Shown: positions 18,798 to 28,608, counted from the first letter of the stretch. The stretch is 64,000 nt of DNA from JAIQFL01 sp035295745 (GCA_035295745.1 DATGIL010000090.1:186001-250000), one strand, 5' to 3'. A program made the numbers and translations. The notes: a model not told the origin generated them from the letters alone.

Positions 18798-19245
18798 CCG
18801 TGAGGGAGCGTCACCGCCTCACGATTCATGATCGCTTGCTGACGCGCGCGGCTCGCAACGAGCGCCACCGCCTCATGATTCATGATCGCGTGCTGACGCG
18901 CGCGGCTCGCAACGAGCGTCACCGCCTCGCGATTCATGATCGCTTGCTGACGCGCGCGGCTCGCAACGAGCGTCACCGCCTCGCGATTCATGATCGCTTG
19001 CTGACGCGCGCGGCTCGCAACGAGCGTCACCGCCTCGTGATTCGTGATCGCTTGCTGACGCGCGCGGCTCGCAACGAGCCGCGACCGTGAGGGAGCGTCA
19101 CCGCCCTCGTGATTCGTGATCACTTTGCTGTCGACCGTGAGGGAGCGTCACCGCCCTCATGATTCGTGATCGCTTTGCTGTCGACCGTGCGGGGGCGTCT
19201 CCGCTCTCATCGTGACCGCTTACCGACGCGCGCGGCGCACGCAAG
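18798..19245. repeat. Tandem repeat array A (54-bp and 50-bp units)
   Basis: Five near-identical 54-bp units start at 18806, 18860, 18914, 18968 and 19022. Each contains GATCG.TTGCTGACGCGCGC followed by GGCTCGCAAC. Three shortened 50-bp units follow at 19083, 19133 and 19183 (GACCGTGAGGGAGCGTCACC ... TTTGCTGTC). The array fills the whole gap between two convergent genes. Because 54 is 18 codons, frames on both strands stay open through it, but their peptides are simple repeats and unlikely to be proteins. The core is shared with loci at 20.27, 44.1 and 51.2 kb. Confidence 0.93.
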
Positions 19246-21282
19246 TCACCGCGTGGTCTTTTGCAGCTTTTGCCGTGCGAACGCCAGATTATTCCGCGCG
19301 TCGCGATAATCGGGTTGGATGCGCAGGGCGGCCTGGAACTGCTCGATCGCCTCCGGCAGGCGGCCCTCGACGTTGGCCAGTGCGACACCCAGATTGTTGT
19401 GAACTTCCGCCATCTCGGGACGCAGGCGCAGGGCGGCCTGATACTCGCCAATGGCCTCCGGCATTCGATTGCTGCTCGCCAGAAGGTTGCCCAGGTTCTT
19501 GTGAAATTCCGGGTCGTCTCCATATCGGGGGCGCAGGCGCTCGCTTTCCCGACACTCCGCAATTGCTTCCGGCAACTTCCCCACTGCGGCGAATGCCTGT
19601 CCGAGATTCAGATGAAGCGCGGGATCGTCCGGCTGGACTCTCAGCGCCGCCTGATACTCGGAAATCGCATCCGGCATGTGTCCCGGCATCTGGACGTACG
19701 CGGCGCCGAGATTATTGTGCGCCATCACAAAGTCGGGGCGGATGCGCAGAGCGGCCTGGTAATCGGCGATGGCTTCTGTGATTCGATTCGGGTAGTGCGA
19801 GAGTGCGACGCCGAGATTGTTCCACGCGTCGGCATTTCGAGGCTTGATGGCCAATGCCGCCTGGTATTGCTCGATCGCTTCGATACGGCGGCCGGCGTCC
19901 CCGTAATAGACGCCAAGCTGGTAATGCGCGATGTAGTTACCGTCCGTCACCGCGAGCGCGTGTCGAAACAGCGTCTCGGTGTTTCGCCAGTAGCCCACTT
20001 GCACGTAGCTGAGGGCCGCCACAGCCATACACGCCAGGGCGCCGATCGCAAGGCCAAGCGGGCGTTCCGGCAGCGCCCAGGCGAGCATGATCAACAGGCC
20101 TGCAAGCGGCAGATACATGAAATGCTCGGCGTACGATTGCTCGCCCGTCTGCACGACGCCGCTGACGGGGAACAGCACCATCAGATACCAGAACCATCCC
20201 AAAACTAATGCGCCGGCCGCATGATGATTTGCACTCTCCAGGAACCTCTCCCTCACCTTCGTGTCTCGAAAGCGAGCCGCGCGCGTCAGCACGCGATGTC
20301 CCGATCGCTTCGAATTTTGCGGTCCAGACACCGGGCCGCGACGCCGGTAAAACCAGCGCACAACCGCGATCGACACGCCGGCAATCACCAAAGCGGCCAC
20401 GACTGGCTGCCAGGACAACAGATCTCGACGGAACGGGTGGAAGATCGCCAGACTAGTGGGCCATACCGCCTTGCCTATGTAGATGATGTAGGACACTAAC
20501 GCATTTCGCGCGCGCAGCGAGAACGGGGCCGCTTCGCCAGTAAGAACCCATCCGGCGGACTGTGCGGCAGAATATTCAATGATGGACGCTACTGCCGATA
20601 GCGCCAGGAACGGAATCTTCTCTTTCCAACGCGGCGTCTTCGAGGTCCATCTCGCGAGCGGCCAGAAGTCGAGAAGCACGAGTACAAGGGGAAGCGACAC
20701 GAGCATCGACTTCGCCATCAGGCCGCACACGAAGGAGAACAGCGCCAGCAGATACCGGGCAGTTGACGGATGTTCGGCGTATCGAACGTACAACCACAAC
20801 GTGAGAAAGAACAAGAACCCGCTGAGCACATCTTTCCGCTCCGTGATCCAGGCGACCGACTCCACGTGCAGCGGATGCAGCGCAAATAGAAACGCGGCCA
20901 ATGCGCTTCGCCATCGAGACCCGGTGATGTGGTGCAGCAACGTGAACATTAGAAGGCTCGTGAGAACATGCCACACCACGTTCACCAGGTGATGCGGACC
21001 CGGGCGCAATCCGAAGAGCTGGACATCCACCAGCTCCGACATGCGTGTAACGGGAATCCAATGGGCCAGTTCTATGGAAGTCCACGCCCATCGCAAGCCT
21101 TCGGCAGAAACTCCTTTGGTCACATAGGGATTGTTAAGGAGGTAGCTCGGATCGTCCCAGTTGACGAAGTCGAAACTCCCGACTTGACCGTACACCGCGA
21201 ACACGCTCAGTGCCAGGGCGAGACAGATATAGACATCCGTTCGCCGGTCGCGGATCCGGCTCCACAGCGTGCTGGTTGGCAC
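19246..21282 (-). CDS. TMTC-like membrane protein with C-terminal TPRs
   Basis: 678 residues. About ten hydrophobic segments occupy 15-440, with motifs of the TMTC/PMT-like group (DFVNWDDPSYLLNNPYV near 36; FALHPLHVESVAWITERKDV near 138; GEQSYAEHFMYLPLAGL near 385). At least six TPR motifs follow (about 455-675), each A.NNLG.AL....G...EAI..YQAALR. Eukaryotic TMTCs are O-mannosyltransferases; bacterial members are unproven. Residues about 312-345 (SKRSGHRVLTRAARF ...) are encoded by a copy of the window's dispersed repeat and have no counterpart expected between the two membrane segments they join. Confidence 0.85.
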   Translation of the reverse strand: MPTSTLWSRIRDRRTDVYICLALALSVFAVYGQVGSFDFVNWDDPSYLLNNPYVTKGVSAEGLRWAWTSIELAHWIPVTRMSELVDVQLFGLRPGPHHLVNVVWHVLTSLLMFTLLHHITGSRWRSALAAFLFALHPLHVESVAWITERKDVLSGFLFFLTLWLYVRYAEHPSTARYLLALFSFVCGLMAKSMLVSLPLVLVLLDFWPLARWTSKTPRWKEKIPFLALSAVASIIEYSAAQSAGWVLTGEAAPFSLRARNALVSYIIYIGKAVWPTSLAIFHPFRRDLLSWQPVVAALVIAGVSIAVVRWFYRRRGPVSGPQNSKRSGHRVLTRAARFRDTKVRERFLESANHHAAGALVLGWFWYLMVLFPVSGVVQTGEQSYAEHFMYLPLAGLLIMLAWALPERPLGLAIGALACMAVAALSYVQVGYWRNTETLFRHALAVTDGNYIAHYQLGVYYGDAGRRIEAIEQYQAALAIKPRNADAWNNLGVALSHYPNRITEAIADYQAALRIRPDFVMAHNNLGAAYVQMPGHMPDAISEYQAALRVQPDDPALHLNLGQAFAAVGKLPEAIAECRESERLRPRYGDDPEFHKNLGNLLASSNRMPEAIGEYQAALRLRPEMAEVHNNLGVALANVEGRLPEAIEQFQAALRIQPDYRDARNNLAFARQKLQKTTR
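20272..20320 (+). repeat. Dispersed repeat unit inside the TMTC-like gene
   Basis: GCGAGCCGCGCGCGTCAGCA followed by CGCGATGTCCCGATCGCTTC matches the units of the 51.2-kb array (GCGAGCCGCGCGCGTGAGCA, AGTGATGTCCCGATCGCTCC) at nearly every position. It keeps the host gene in frame, adding a basic segment between two membrane helices. Confidence 0.85.
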
Positions 21283-21337
21283 ATTTCATTCTACAGTGGC
21301 GATACGTTTTGGACACGCAGTTGCTCCTGCCAGAGCC

Positions 21338-22054
21338 ATGTCTGCGAAACACACGCTGTGCGTGAGTCTATTGAGTTTCTGCTGCTATCCGCTGTTCGCG
21401 CAGCAGTCCGCGGACCGCACCGTAGCCCAACCGGCCCCAGCACAAGAGCCGGTAGAGAAGCGTCTCTTCGGAATCGTGCCGAACTTCCGCACTTCTCCGA
21501 GCCTGACAAATTATGAGCCGCTCACCCCTAAAGAGAAGTTTAAGCTTGCAGGCGAGGACGCGTTTGACCGCGGAACGTTCATACTCGCCGCAGCCTTTGC
21601 CGGTGAGGGACAACTCACCAACTCCAATCCGTCGTTTGGCCAGGGTGTAAAGGGGTACGCGCACTACTTCGTCACCTCCTACGCGGACTGGGCGATCGGG
21701 GACTATATGACGGAAGCGGTGGTTCCGGTCGTGCTCCATCAGGACCCGCGCTACTTTCGCAAAGGTACGGGCACTGGCTTCAATCGACTGCTCTACGCCA
21801 TGGGCCAGATCTTCTGGACGCATACCGATTCCGGCGGCCACATGTTCAACTTCTCGGAAATCGGTGGAAATGCGGCCTCAGCGGCCATTGCGCAGGCGTA
21901 TTATCCAGATAGCCGGGGCGCAGGCAACTTCGCCAGCAAGCTCTCGATTCAGGTGGGTGTTGACATGGCGTCTAACGTGATGAAGGAGTTTTATCCCGAC
22001 CTGCGGCGTAAGCTGTCAAAGAAGCATAATAAGACGACTAACTCCGGCAATTAG
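21338..22054 (+). CDS. Secreted acidobacterial protein of unknown function
   Basis: 238 residues from the ATG at 21338, where a signal peptide begins (MSAKHTLCVSLLSFCCYPLFAQ). The upstream in-frame start at 21269 would overlap the divergent gene and precede this signal. The mature part has motifs I recall from many acidobacterial genomes: FGIVPNFRT, LTPKEKFKLA, DAFDRGTFILAAAFAG, then HQDPRYFRKGTG. It may be a small outer-membrane or periplasmic protein. No enzyme motif is seen. Divergent from the TMTC-like gene, with about 55 bp between starts. Confidence 0.8.
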   Translation: MSAKHTLCVSLLSFCCYPLFAQQSADRTVAQPAPAQEPVEKRLFGIVPNFRTSPSLTNYEPLTPKEKFKLAGEDAFDRGTFILAAAFAGEGQLTNSNPSFGQGVKGYAHYFVTSYADWAIGDYMTEAVVPVVLHQDPRYFRKGTGTGFNRLLYAMGQIFWTHTDSGGHMFNFSEIGGNAASAAIAQAYYPDSRGAGNFASKLSIQVGVDMASNVMKEFYPDLRRKLSKKHNKTTNSGN

Positions 22055-22277
22055 TTTCCCATCTATACCCTCAAATCGTCCCCATAAATAATTTTGATTC
22101 GACTCTCTTTTTATAACCTGATAATCTTTCCGTAACCTTTTTCAATCACGCCCATGCCGGCGTAGAGTTAGCTCCGGGGATACAGAGCGGCTCGCGCAGG
22201 TCCAGCCCTTTTGGCAGACCGGCAGCCAGGGTTTTTCCGCACATTTCAGGCTTCATTTCCATCTTGAGGGGGAATCT

Positions 22278-23426
22278 ATGGACAATTTCTTTAGCGCAGA
22301 ACAGAAACGCGATTTCATCAAGCGCGGCTTCTCGCGGCGCTCGTTCGGCCGTCTCGCAGCAGTCCTCACCGCGGGAGCGTCACTGCCGTTTTACAACGAA
22401 TCGGCGATGGCGCAACTTTCCGCCATCCGCGGCAAAATGCCACCCGACGCCGTGAAGATCAACGCAAACGAGAATCCGCTGGGGCCTGCCCCGGAAGCTG
22501 CGGAAGCCATTCACAACATCGTGCAGAAAGGCGGTCGGTACCTTTACGAAGAGACCTTTGGCTTCCAGGAGACAATGGCGGAACTCGAAGGTGTCAAGCC
22601 CGATTACGTGCAGCCCTTTGCAGGGTCGAGCGCTCCTTTGCATCAGGCGGTGCTGGCCTTTACGTCGCCCACCAAACCTCTGGTTACGGCGAATCCCGGG
22701 TATGAAGCGCCGGAGCGCGCCGCAAAATTCATCGGCGCCAAAGTAATTGCGGTGCCGTTGACCAAATCTTACTCGCATGATGTAAAAGCGATGGCCACGG
22801 CCGACCCAAATGCCGGATTGATTTACGTCTGTAACCCCAACAATCCCACTGGCACCTTGACCTCGCGAGAAGACATCGAGTGGTTGCTCGCGAATAAACC
22901 CAAGGACAGCATCCTGCTGGTAGATGAGGCTTACATCCACATCGCCGGCGCGCCGATGTGTTCCGATCTGGTAGCCAAGGATAAGGATGTCATCATTCTA
23001 CGTACCTTCTCGAAAATATACGGCATGGCCGGGCTGCGCGCAGGTGCGGCAATCGGCCGCCCCGATTTGTTGAAGAAAATCACGCCCTACAGCAGTGGAG
23101 CACTCCCTGTCACCGGAATGGCGGGAGCGACGGCGAGTTTGAAGTCGAAGACCCTGGTGCCGGAACGCCGGAAGATCATCGCGGGTGTACGCACCGACGT
23201 GCTCTCGTTCCTCGACAAGCACAACTTCAAGTATGTGCCTTCGGTCTCCAACAAGTTCATGGTGGATGTCGGCCGGCCGGGTGAGCAGGTCATCGACGCC
23301 ATGGCGAAGGAGAAGGTTTACATCGGCCGTGTTTGGCCCAGTTGGCCCACCTACGTAAGAGTTTCGGTTGGTACTCAGGAGGAGATGAACAAGTTCAAGA
23401 CGGCGTTCCTCAAGGTGATGGCTTGA
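22278..23426 (+). CDS. Tat-exported histidinol-phosphate-type aminotransferase
   Basis: 382 residues. Residues 19-35 (SRRSFGRLAAVLTAGAS) form a twin-arginine signal, with probable cleavage near AMA/Q. The rest is a fold-type I PLP enzyme of the HisC group: INANENPLGP (61-70), NPNNPTG (186-192), DEAYIH (216-221), the Schiff-base lysine K246 in RTFSKIYGMAGLRAG, and a C-terminal YVRVSVGTQEEM. Known HisC makes histidine in the cytoplasm. The export signal suggests a different, periplasmic substrate. GAGG lies about 9 nt upstream. The next gene, a SulP-type transporter, starts at its stop. Confidence 0.9.
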   Translation: MDNFFSAEQKRDFIKRGFSRRSFGRLAAVLTAGASLPFYNESAMAQLSAIRGKMPPDAVKINANENPLGPAPEAAEAIHNIVQKGGRYLYEETFGFQETMAELEGVKPDYVQPFAGSSAPLHQAVLAFTSPTKPLVTANPGYEAPERAAKFIGAKVIAVPLTKSYSHDVKAMATADPNAGLIYVCNPNNPTGTLTSREDIEWLLANKPKDSILLVDEAYIHIAGAPMCSDLVAKDKDVIILRTFSKIYGMAGLRAGAAIGRPDLLKKITPYSSGALPVTGMAGATASLKSKTLVPERRKIIAGVRTDVLSFLDKHNFKYVPSVSNKFMVDVGRPGEQVIDAMAKEKVYIGRVWPSWPTYVRVSVGTQEEMNKFKTAFLKVMA

Positions 23427-23437
23427 TCCTGGGGCCC

Positions 23438-24709
23438 ATGTGGCGAGGCGTTACGCGTGCCGGGTACGGCTGGCCGCAATTCGTAGGCGACTTTTCGGGC
23501 GGTGTGATTGCGGCGTTGATCGCGCTGCCCTATGGTCTGGCTATGGCCTCGATGATGGGTCTGCCACCAGTCTTAGGAATCTTCACGTCCGTTCTTACGG
23601 CGCCGATAATCGCGCTGCTGGGCCGCAATCCCGTCCTCATTGGCGGCACTGCCAGCGCTACCGTCCCATTCATCGCAGCCGCGGTCCGGAGTCAAGGGGT
23701 CGGCGGCGCCGCCAAAGTTTCGATGGTGGCTTCAGTCATTATGATGGCGTTTTGCGTCATGAAACTGGGGCGCCACATCACACGAGTGCCGCACGCTGTC
23801 GTATCGGGGTTTTCGTGTGGCATCGGCGGGATGATGCTGGTTTCTCAATTGGACATTATTCTTGGGGTACGTTCGCCGCTCACCCGGGCGGCGAATTCGA
23901 CCCTGGGGCAGGCGGTGGCGGTATGGGATGCCATAGCGGGCGTTCGCGTTGGGCCTCTCGTGCTCGGATTGACGGTGATTCTAGCCGCCACCCTGGCCGC
24001 TCGATTTTCGCCGCGGGCTCCGGCGCCGCTGATCGGCGTGGCTTTGGCAATCGTGATCGCGCGATTGCTGGGAATGCGCGAACAAGAGGTCGGGGCGCTG
24101 CAGATCTCGATCCCGCCGTTCGCGGGATTCTTGTGGAGCGCGCAGGATGTGTTCACAGTGCTGCCGTCCGCCTTCGCGCTGGCGTTCGTCTCGTCAGTGA
24201 ATATTTTGATCACGTCGCGCGTGGTGGAGCACTTCCGCGGCCGCCACAAGCGCATGAAGGCTTCGGACGCGGATACGGAATTGGGCGCATACGGCATTGC
24301 CAATCTGGTGGCTGGCATGTTCGGCGCGCCTTTGAGTGTCGGGATCCCAGCGCGTAGCTTGGCGGTAGTGCGGTGCGGGGGCGTGTCCCGTGTCGCGAAC
24401 CTGCTACACGCGGTGTTTCTGGTGGCGATTCTGTACCTGGGAACGGGCTTTGTAGCCCGCATCCCAGTGCCTGCTTTAGCGGGCGTCACGGCATGGATGG
24501 GCTTGTGCCTCCTGGATTGGAGCGCCTGGCGACGCCTGCCGAAGATGAGCCGGGTAGATGCGGCGGCCTTCCTGGTAACCGCGGTATCCGTGTTGTGTGT
24601 TAACGCCGTGCTGGCCGTAGCGGTCGGCTGTGCGCTGTATGGAATTCAGGGCGCTTACGTCCGGTGGGTCCGCCCCGCGTCTCGCATCCCCGATCTGCAA
24701 GTGCCCTGA
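23438..24709 (+). CDS. SulP-family anion transporter lacking STAS domain
   Basis: 423 residues with about 11 hydrophobic segments. SulP features include the first-helix region DFSGGVIAALIALPYGLAMA, GLPPVLGIFTSVLTAPI and LLGRNPVLIGGTASATVPFI. The protein ends shortly after the last helix, with no cytoplasmic STAS domain, unlike most SulP permeases. Start choice: ATG at 23438; a TTG at 23423 that overlaps the aminotransferase stop (TTGA) has a better ribosome site (AAGGTG) and may be the real start. Coupled to the exported aminotransferase. The substrate (sulfate, bicarbonate or an organic anion) is not readable. Confidence 0.85.
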   Translation: MWRGVTRAGYGWPQFVGDFSGGVIAALIALPYGLAMASMMGLPPVLGIFTSVLTAPIIALLGRNPVLIGGTASATVPFIAAAVRSQGVGGAAKVSMVASVIMMAFCVMKLGRHITRVPHAVVSGFSCGIGGMMLVSQLDIILGVRSPLTRAANSTLGQAVAVWDAIAGVRVGPLVLGLTVILAATLAARFSPRAPAPLIGVALAIVIARLLGMREQEVGALQISIPPFAGFLWSAQDVFTVLPSAFALAFVSSVNILITSRVVEHFRGRHKRMKASDADTELGAYGIANLVAGMFGAPLSVGIPARSLAVVRCGGVSRVANLLHAVFLVAILYLGTGFVARIPVPALAGVTAWMGLCLLDWSAWRRLPKMSRVDAAAFLVTAVSVLCVNAVLAVAVGCALYGIQGAYVRWVRPASRIPDLQVP

Positions 24710-24846
24710 TCGGCTTCTGGAAACTCCGTAGTTTCCGCATCAAGATTCTGGACACTCCGAGGCCGTCGAGACGACTCGACACGGCAGGCATTCAGGGGGC
24801 CTGCTTCACATCAACTGATTCCAACCTTACTACGGGGAGATAGTAA

Positions 24847-27800
24847 ATGAAGCTTCGTACGTTTGTTCACTTGACGTGTATCTCGATGCTGATCGGGTTA
24901 TCGAGTACCGCGCTCTTTGCGCAGTCCTACCAGGGCGGTCTGCGCGGCGTGGTGCAAGACCCGGGAGGCTCGATCATCGCAGACGCCAAAGTCGCGCTCA
25001 TCAATCAGGCGACCAACGTTTCGCGTTCCACACTGAGCAACGGGGCCGGCGAATATGCCTTCACTGCGATTGATCCCGCCACTTACAAGCTGGTAGTGGA
25101 GGCGCCCGGTTTCAAGCGATTTGAACACCGGGAGATCGTGGTTGGCACGCAGGAGTTCCTCACGCTGGACGCCAAGATGGAAGTCGGCGCCGTCAACGAA
25201 AGCATTCAGGTCACCGAAGAAGTCCCTCTCATAGAGTCTTCGAATGCGTCACAGGGCCAGGTACTCGACGTTCAGAAGCTGACCGATCTGCCAAACCTGG
25301 GACGCAATCCTTTCATGATGTCGAAGCTGGCGCAGAATGTGACGCCCGTCGGCGATCCGCACTATAACCGCATGGAAGACCAGAGCGGGTCGTCGCAAAT
25401 TTCGATTGCGGGCGGACCGGTTCGCGGCAACAATTACCTGCTGGATGGCATTCCGATTACCGATGCCGCCAACCGCGCCATCATTATCCCAACCTTGGAA
25501 GCGGTGCAGGAAGTGAAGATCCAGGCCAACACTTACGATGCGGAGATGGCGCGCACCGGCGGCGGGATGTTCAACACGTACCTCAAGTCCGGTACTAACG
25601 ACTATCACGGCAGCCTGTTTGGCACGTTGCGCAACACCGACTGGGCGGCCAACAATTTCTTCAACAATGCGGCCGGAATCCCTCTGCCCCCGCAGCCCAA
25701 TCGCACTTTCGGCGCGAGCTTTGGCGGCAAGGTGGTGATCCCCAAGCTGTACGATGGCAAGAATCGCACCTTCTTCTGGCTGGCTTGGGAAGGCTATGAC
25801 GACACGCAGTCGAACTCTTCGCAGTTCGCGACACCAACCGCGCTGGAGCGGATCGGCGATTTTTCGCAGAGCAAGGCACAAGGCGGCGGATTGAACATCA
25901 TTTACGACCCGTCCACGACGGTCTGCAATGGTGGTGTCTGCACACGCCAGGCATTTCCGGGTAACGTGATTCCGGCGAATCGGCTGAACAATGTCGGACT
26001 GAACATCGCCTCCACGTATGTGCTGCCGCAGACCACCGCGGCCTACTACGGCGCGCCGAATCTGACGGTTGCCGCGATTCTGCCTTGCCGCGCTTCACAG
26101 GACACCGCCAAGCTCGATCACCAGGTGACCTCGTGGTGGCGGGCCAGCTTGAGCTACGCACGTTACTTCTCGCTCGAGCCTGGGAATACGTGGTTCAGCA
26201 CGGTCTCCTCGCCCGACCAGTGGCGACTGGAGCGGCGCGTCGATGCGACCGCGTTCAACAATGTCATCACTCTCTCCCCCACCACCGTGCTCTCGGTACG
26301 CTACGGCTTCAATCGCTTCCCGAACTATGGTTACCAGGTAAGCCAGGGATTCAATCTGGCGACCCTCGGATTTGCTCCGAACTACGTAGCGCAGATTCCC
26401 TCGCCCACATTCCCGAACGTCACCATGACGTCGCAGTACAGCCTGGGAACCAACAACAACTTCTACTACACCCATTACTCGAAGAATTTCTCGGCCAGCA
26501 TCGCGAAGTATAAGGGCATTCACAATTTCAAGGCAGGCTTCGATTACCGCCGCATTCATGACGACGGCAACGATTTCGCCAATAGCGCTGGAGCGTTCAC
26601 CTTTAACGGCGTCTTTTCGCGCTCCACCCCGTTGACCGCGGTGGCTGGCACGGGAGCGGATATGGCCGACATGCTGCTGGGCGCTGCTTCGGCAGGGACC
26701 GGATACATCCCTACAAAGCTCTACGAGTACGCCAATTATTACGGCGCCTACTTCCAGGATGACATCCGCCTGACCAAGAAACTCACGGTCAACGCCGGCA
26801 TTCGCTGGGAGCGTGAGTACGGTTTGCAGGAAAAGAACAACGACATGGTGATCGGCTTTGACACCAAGGACAACAACCCGCTCGGCGCCAAGGGCATCAT
26901 CGAATTCGCCGGGGTCGGCGGCAACGGCATCCATGTCAGCAATCCCAATCTGAACAAGTTTGGCCCACGCGGCGGCATCGCATGGCAGGTGAATTCGAAG
27001 ACCACCGTCCGCGCCGGCTACGGTCTCTTCTGGGCTCCACAGTTTGCGATCGGCACACCTTACAATCCTCCGGGCTACACCGCAACCACCACGTACATCG
27101 CTTCGAACGACGGTAACTCAACCCCGGCCAATAACCTGACGAATCCGTTCCCGGCTGGACTGGCCGTTCCTACCGGCAATTCGCTGGGCGCTCTCACCGG
27201 TATCGGACAGGCGCTCTCGATCATCGATCCCAACGCGCGTTCGCCTCGGGTTCACCAGTTCTCGATCGACATCCAGCGGCAACTGCCTTTCGGCATCGCA
27301 ACCGAGATCGGCTACGTCGGCTCGCGCTCATACCATCTGACGCAGGCCACGGCCAACATCAACATCAACGCGCTCGATCCGTCGCTGCTGTCTCAGGGCT
27401 CAGCCCTCACCGCTACGGTTTCGAATCCTTATTTCAACCACGGCGGTCTCGGCGTAGTGGGGACTGCGACCGTCAGCCAGGTGCAGTTACTCCTTCCCTA
27501 TCCGACCTTCAGCTCGATAAACTACCAGTACAACGACGGCAGCCACGCGCGTTACGATTCGCTGGTCGCCAAGGCGCAGAAGCGCATGAGTATGGGCCTG
27601 ACACTGCTCTCCACGTTCACCTGGTCGCGGAACTACGACATCAGCTCCGGGGGCGCCGGCAACTTCCTGAACGGCGGCAACCTCGGGCCGCAGAATCCTT
27701 ACAATCTGGCCGCCGATTACGGCCTGTCGTATGTGGATGCCCCTTTGCGCTGGACCTCGGCTGTCACCTACGAGCTGCCTTTCGGAAAGGGCAAGAAAAT

Positions 27801-28290
27801 GCTCACCTCCAGCCATGCTCTGGATTATGTGGTGGGTGGATGGTCCGTAAACGCGATCAGCGTCTACCAATCGGGCTTTCCGCTGCAGATCTCGCAGAGC
27901 ACCAACAACAACTCGGTATTCGGCTATGCCAGCCAAAGGCCCAACGCCACCGGCGTTTCGCCCGTAACCAGCGGCAGCCTGGAGGACCGGCTGAGCAACT
28001 ACATCAATCCCGCCGCATTCACCACGGCCCCTCGCGGCACTTTCGGAAACGTCGCCCGTACGCTGGATATGCGCGGGCCCGGACAGGCCAACTGGGATCT
28101 CTCGATCTTCAAATCATTCACGATCGTGGAGCGATTCAAGGGCCAGTTCCGAGCGGAAGCGCTGAATGCGTTCAACACTCCAATGTTCGCGGCCCCCAAC
28201 ACATCGTTGGGAAGCAGCAGCTTCGGACGCATCACCTCGCAAGTCAACTTCTCTCGCATGATGCAGTTGGGCATTCGGTTGTTCTTCTAA
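24847..28290 (+). CDS. TonB-dependent receptor with carboxypeptidase-regulatory-like domain
   Basis: 1147 residues. Signal peptide 1-26 (ending ALFAQS), then a beta-sandwich regulatory domain (about 30-110, LRGVVQDPGGSIIADAKVAL), a plug (about 125-235, including VLDVQKLTDLPNLGRNPF and NNYLLDGIPITD), and a very large barrel ending in an aromatic residue (LGIRLFF), as required for outer-membrane insertion. This Oar-like architecture is highly expanded in Acidobacteriota and probably imports glycan fragments. GGGGAGATAG precedes the ATG. A strong terminator follows. Confidence 0.95.
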   Translation: MKLRTFVHLTCISMLIGLSSTALFAQSYQGGLRGVVQDPGGSIIADAKVALINQATNVSRSTLSNGAGEYAFTAIDPATYKLVVEAPGFKRFEHREIVVGTQEFLTLDAKMEVGAVNESIQVTEEVPLIESSNASQGQVLDVQKLTDLPNLGRNPFMMSKLAQNVTPVGDPHYNRMEDQSGSSQISIAGGPVRGNNYLLDGIPITDAANRAIIIPTLEAVQEVKIQANTYDAEMARTGGGMFNTYLKSGTNDYHGSLFGTLRNTDWAANNFFNNAAGIPLPPQPNRTFGASFGGKVVIPKLYDGKNRTFFWLAWEGYDDTQSNSSQFATPTALERIGDFSQSKAQGGGLNIIYDPSTTVCNGGVCTRQAFPGNVIPANRLNNVGLNIASTYVLPQTTAAYYGAPNLTVAAILPCRASQDTAKLDHQVTSWWRASLSYARYFSLEPGNTWFSTVSSPDQWRLERRVDATAFNNVITLSPTTVLSVRYGFNRFPNYGYQVSQGFNLATLGFAPNYVAQIPSPTFPNVTMTSQYSLGTNNNFYYTHYSKNFSASIAKYKGIHNFKAGFDYRRIHDDGNDFANSAGAFTFNGVFSRSTPLTAVAGTGADMADMLLGAASAGTGYIPTKLYEYANYYGAYFQDDIRLTKKLTVNAGIRWEREYGLQEKNNDMVIGFDTKDNNPLGAKGIIEFAGVGGNGIHVSNPNLNKFGPRGGIAWQVNSKTTVRAGYGLFWAPQFAIGTPYNPPGYTATTTYIASNDGNSTPANNLTNPFPAGLAVPTGNSLGALTGIGQALSIIDPNARSPRVHQFSIDIQRQLPFGIATEIGYVGSRSYHLTQATANININALDPSLLSQGSALTATVSNPYFNHGGLGVVGTATVSQVQLLLPYPTFSSINYQYNDGSHARYDSLVAKAQKRMSMGLTLLSTFTWSRNYDISSGGAGNFLNGGNLGPQNPYNLAADYGLSYVDAPLRWTSAVTYELPFGKGKKMLTSSHALDYVVGGWSVNAISVYQSGFPLQISQSTNNNSVFGYASQRPNATGVSPVTSGSLEDRLSNYINPAAFTTAPRGTFGNVARTLDMRGPGQANWDLSIFKSFTIVERFKGQFRAEALNAFNTPMFAAPNTSLGSSSFGRITSQVNFSRMMQLGIRLFF

Positions 28291-28314
28291 AATCCCGTTA
28301 AGTTAGTTCTGCGT

Positions 28315-28346
28315 GGGCTAGCCCTGAAAAGGGCTGGCCCTTTTTT
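28315..28346 (+). terminator. Rho-independent terminator of the TonB receptor gene
   Basis: GGGCTAGCCCT, a GAAA tetraloop, and AGGGCTGGCCC form an 11-bp stem with one G-T pair, followed by six T residues. It is 24 bp past the stop. Confidence 0.93.
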
Positions 28347-28608
28347 ATGCCTCGCCAGAGGAATCTGTGGGTCACTGATACGGTCGAATGGTGCCGGCGA
28401 GGGGGACTGGCGTAGCCGGCGAACCCGGTGCCGGTGGGGCGTCGGCCTTTTTTCGTAGCAAGTTGCCTTTCGAACCAGTTTGAAACCGCCGGCAAACCCT
28501 ACGCCGTTCCTCGCGACCCAAAGGCTTGCGGGAGTGGCGGTGCAGCAGCGTACCCGGCGCGCGGCGATCTTCACCCCCATCGTCGGCTCCTACGCGATGT
28601 TTGCCGAC
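28347..28608. other. Non-coding gap between convergent genes
   Basis: Between the terminator and the HIT gene. GC-rich, with GCCGGCGA- and GGTGCCGGTGG-type segments followed by a run of T at 28449-28454, but no well-paired second stem that I can draw. The frames here show no protein-like composition. Confidence 0.4.
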
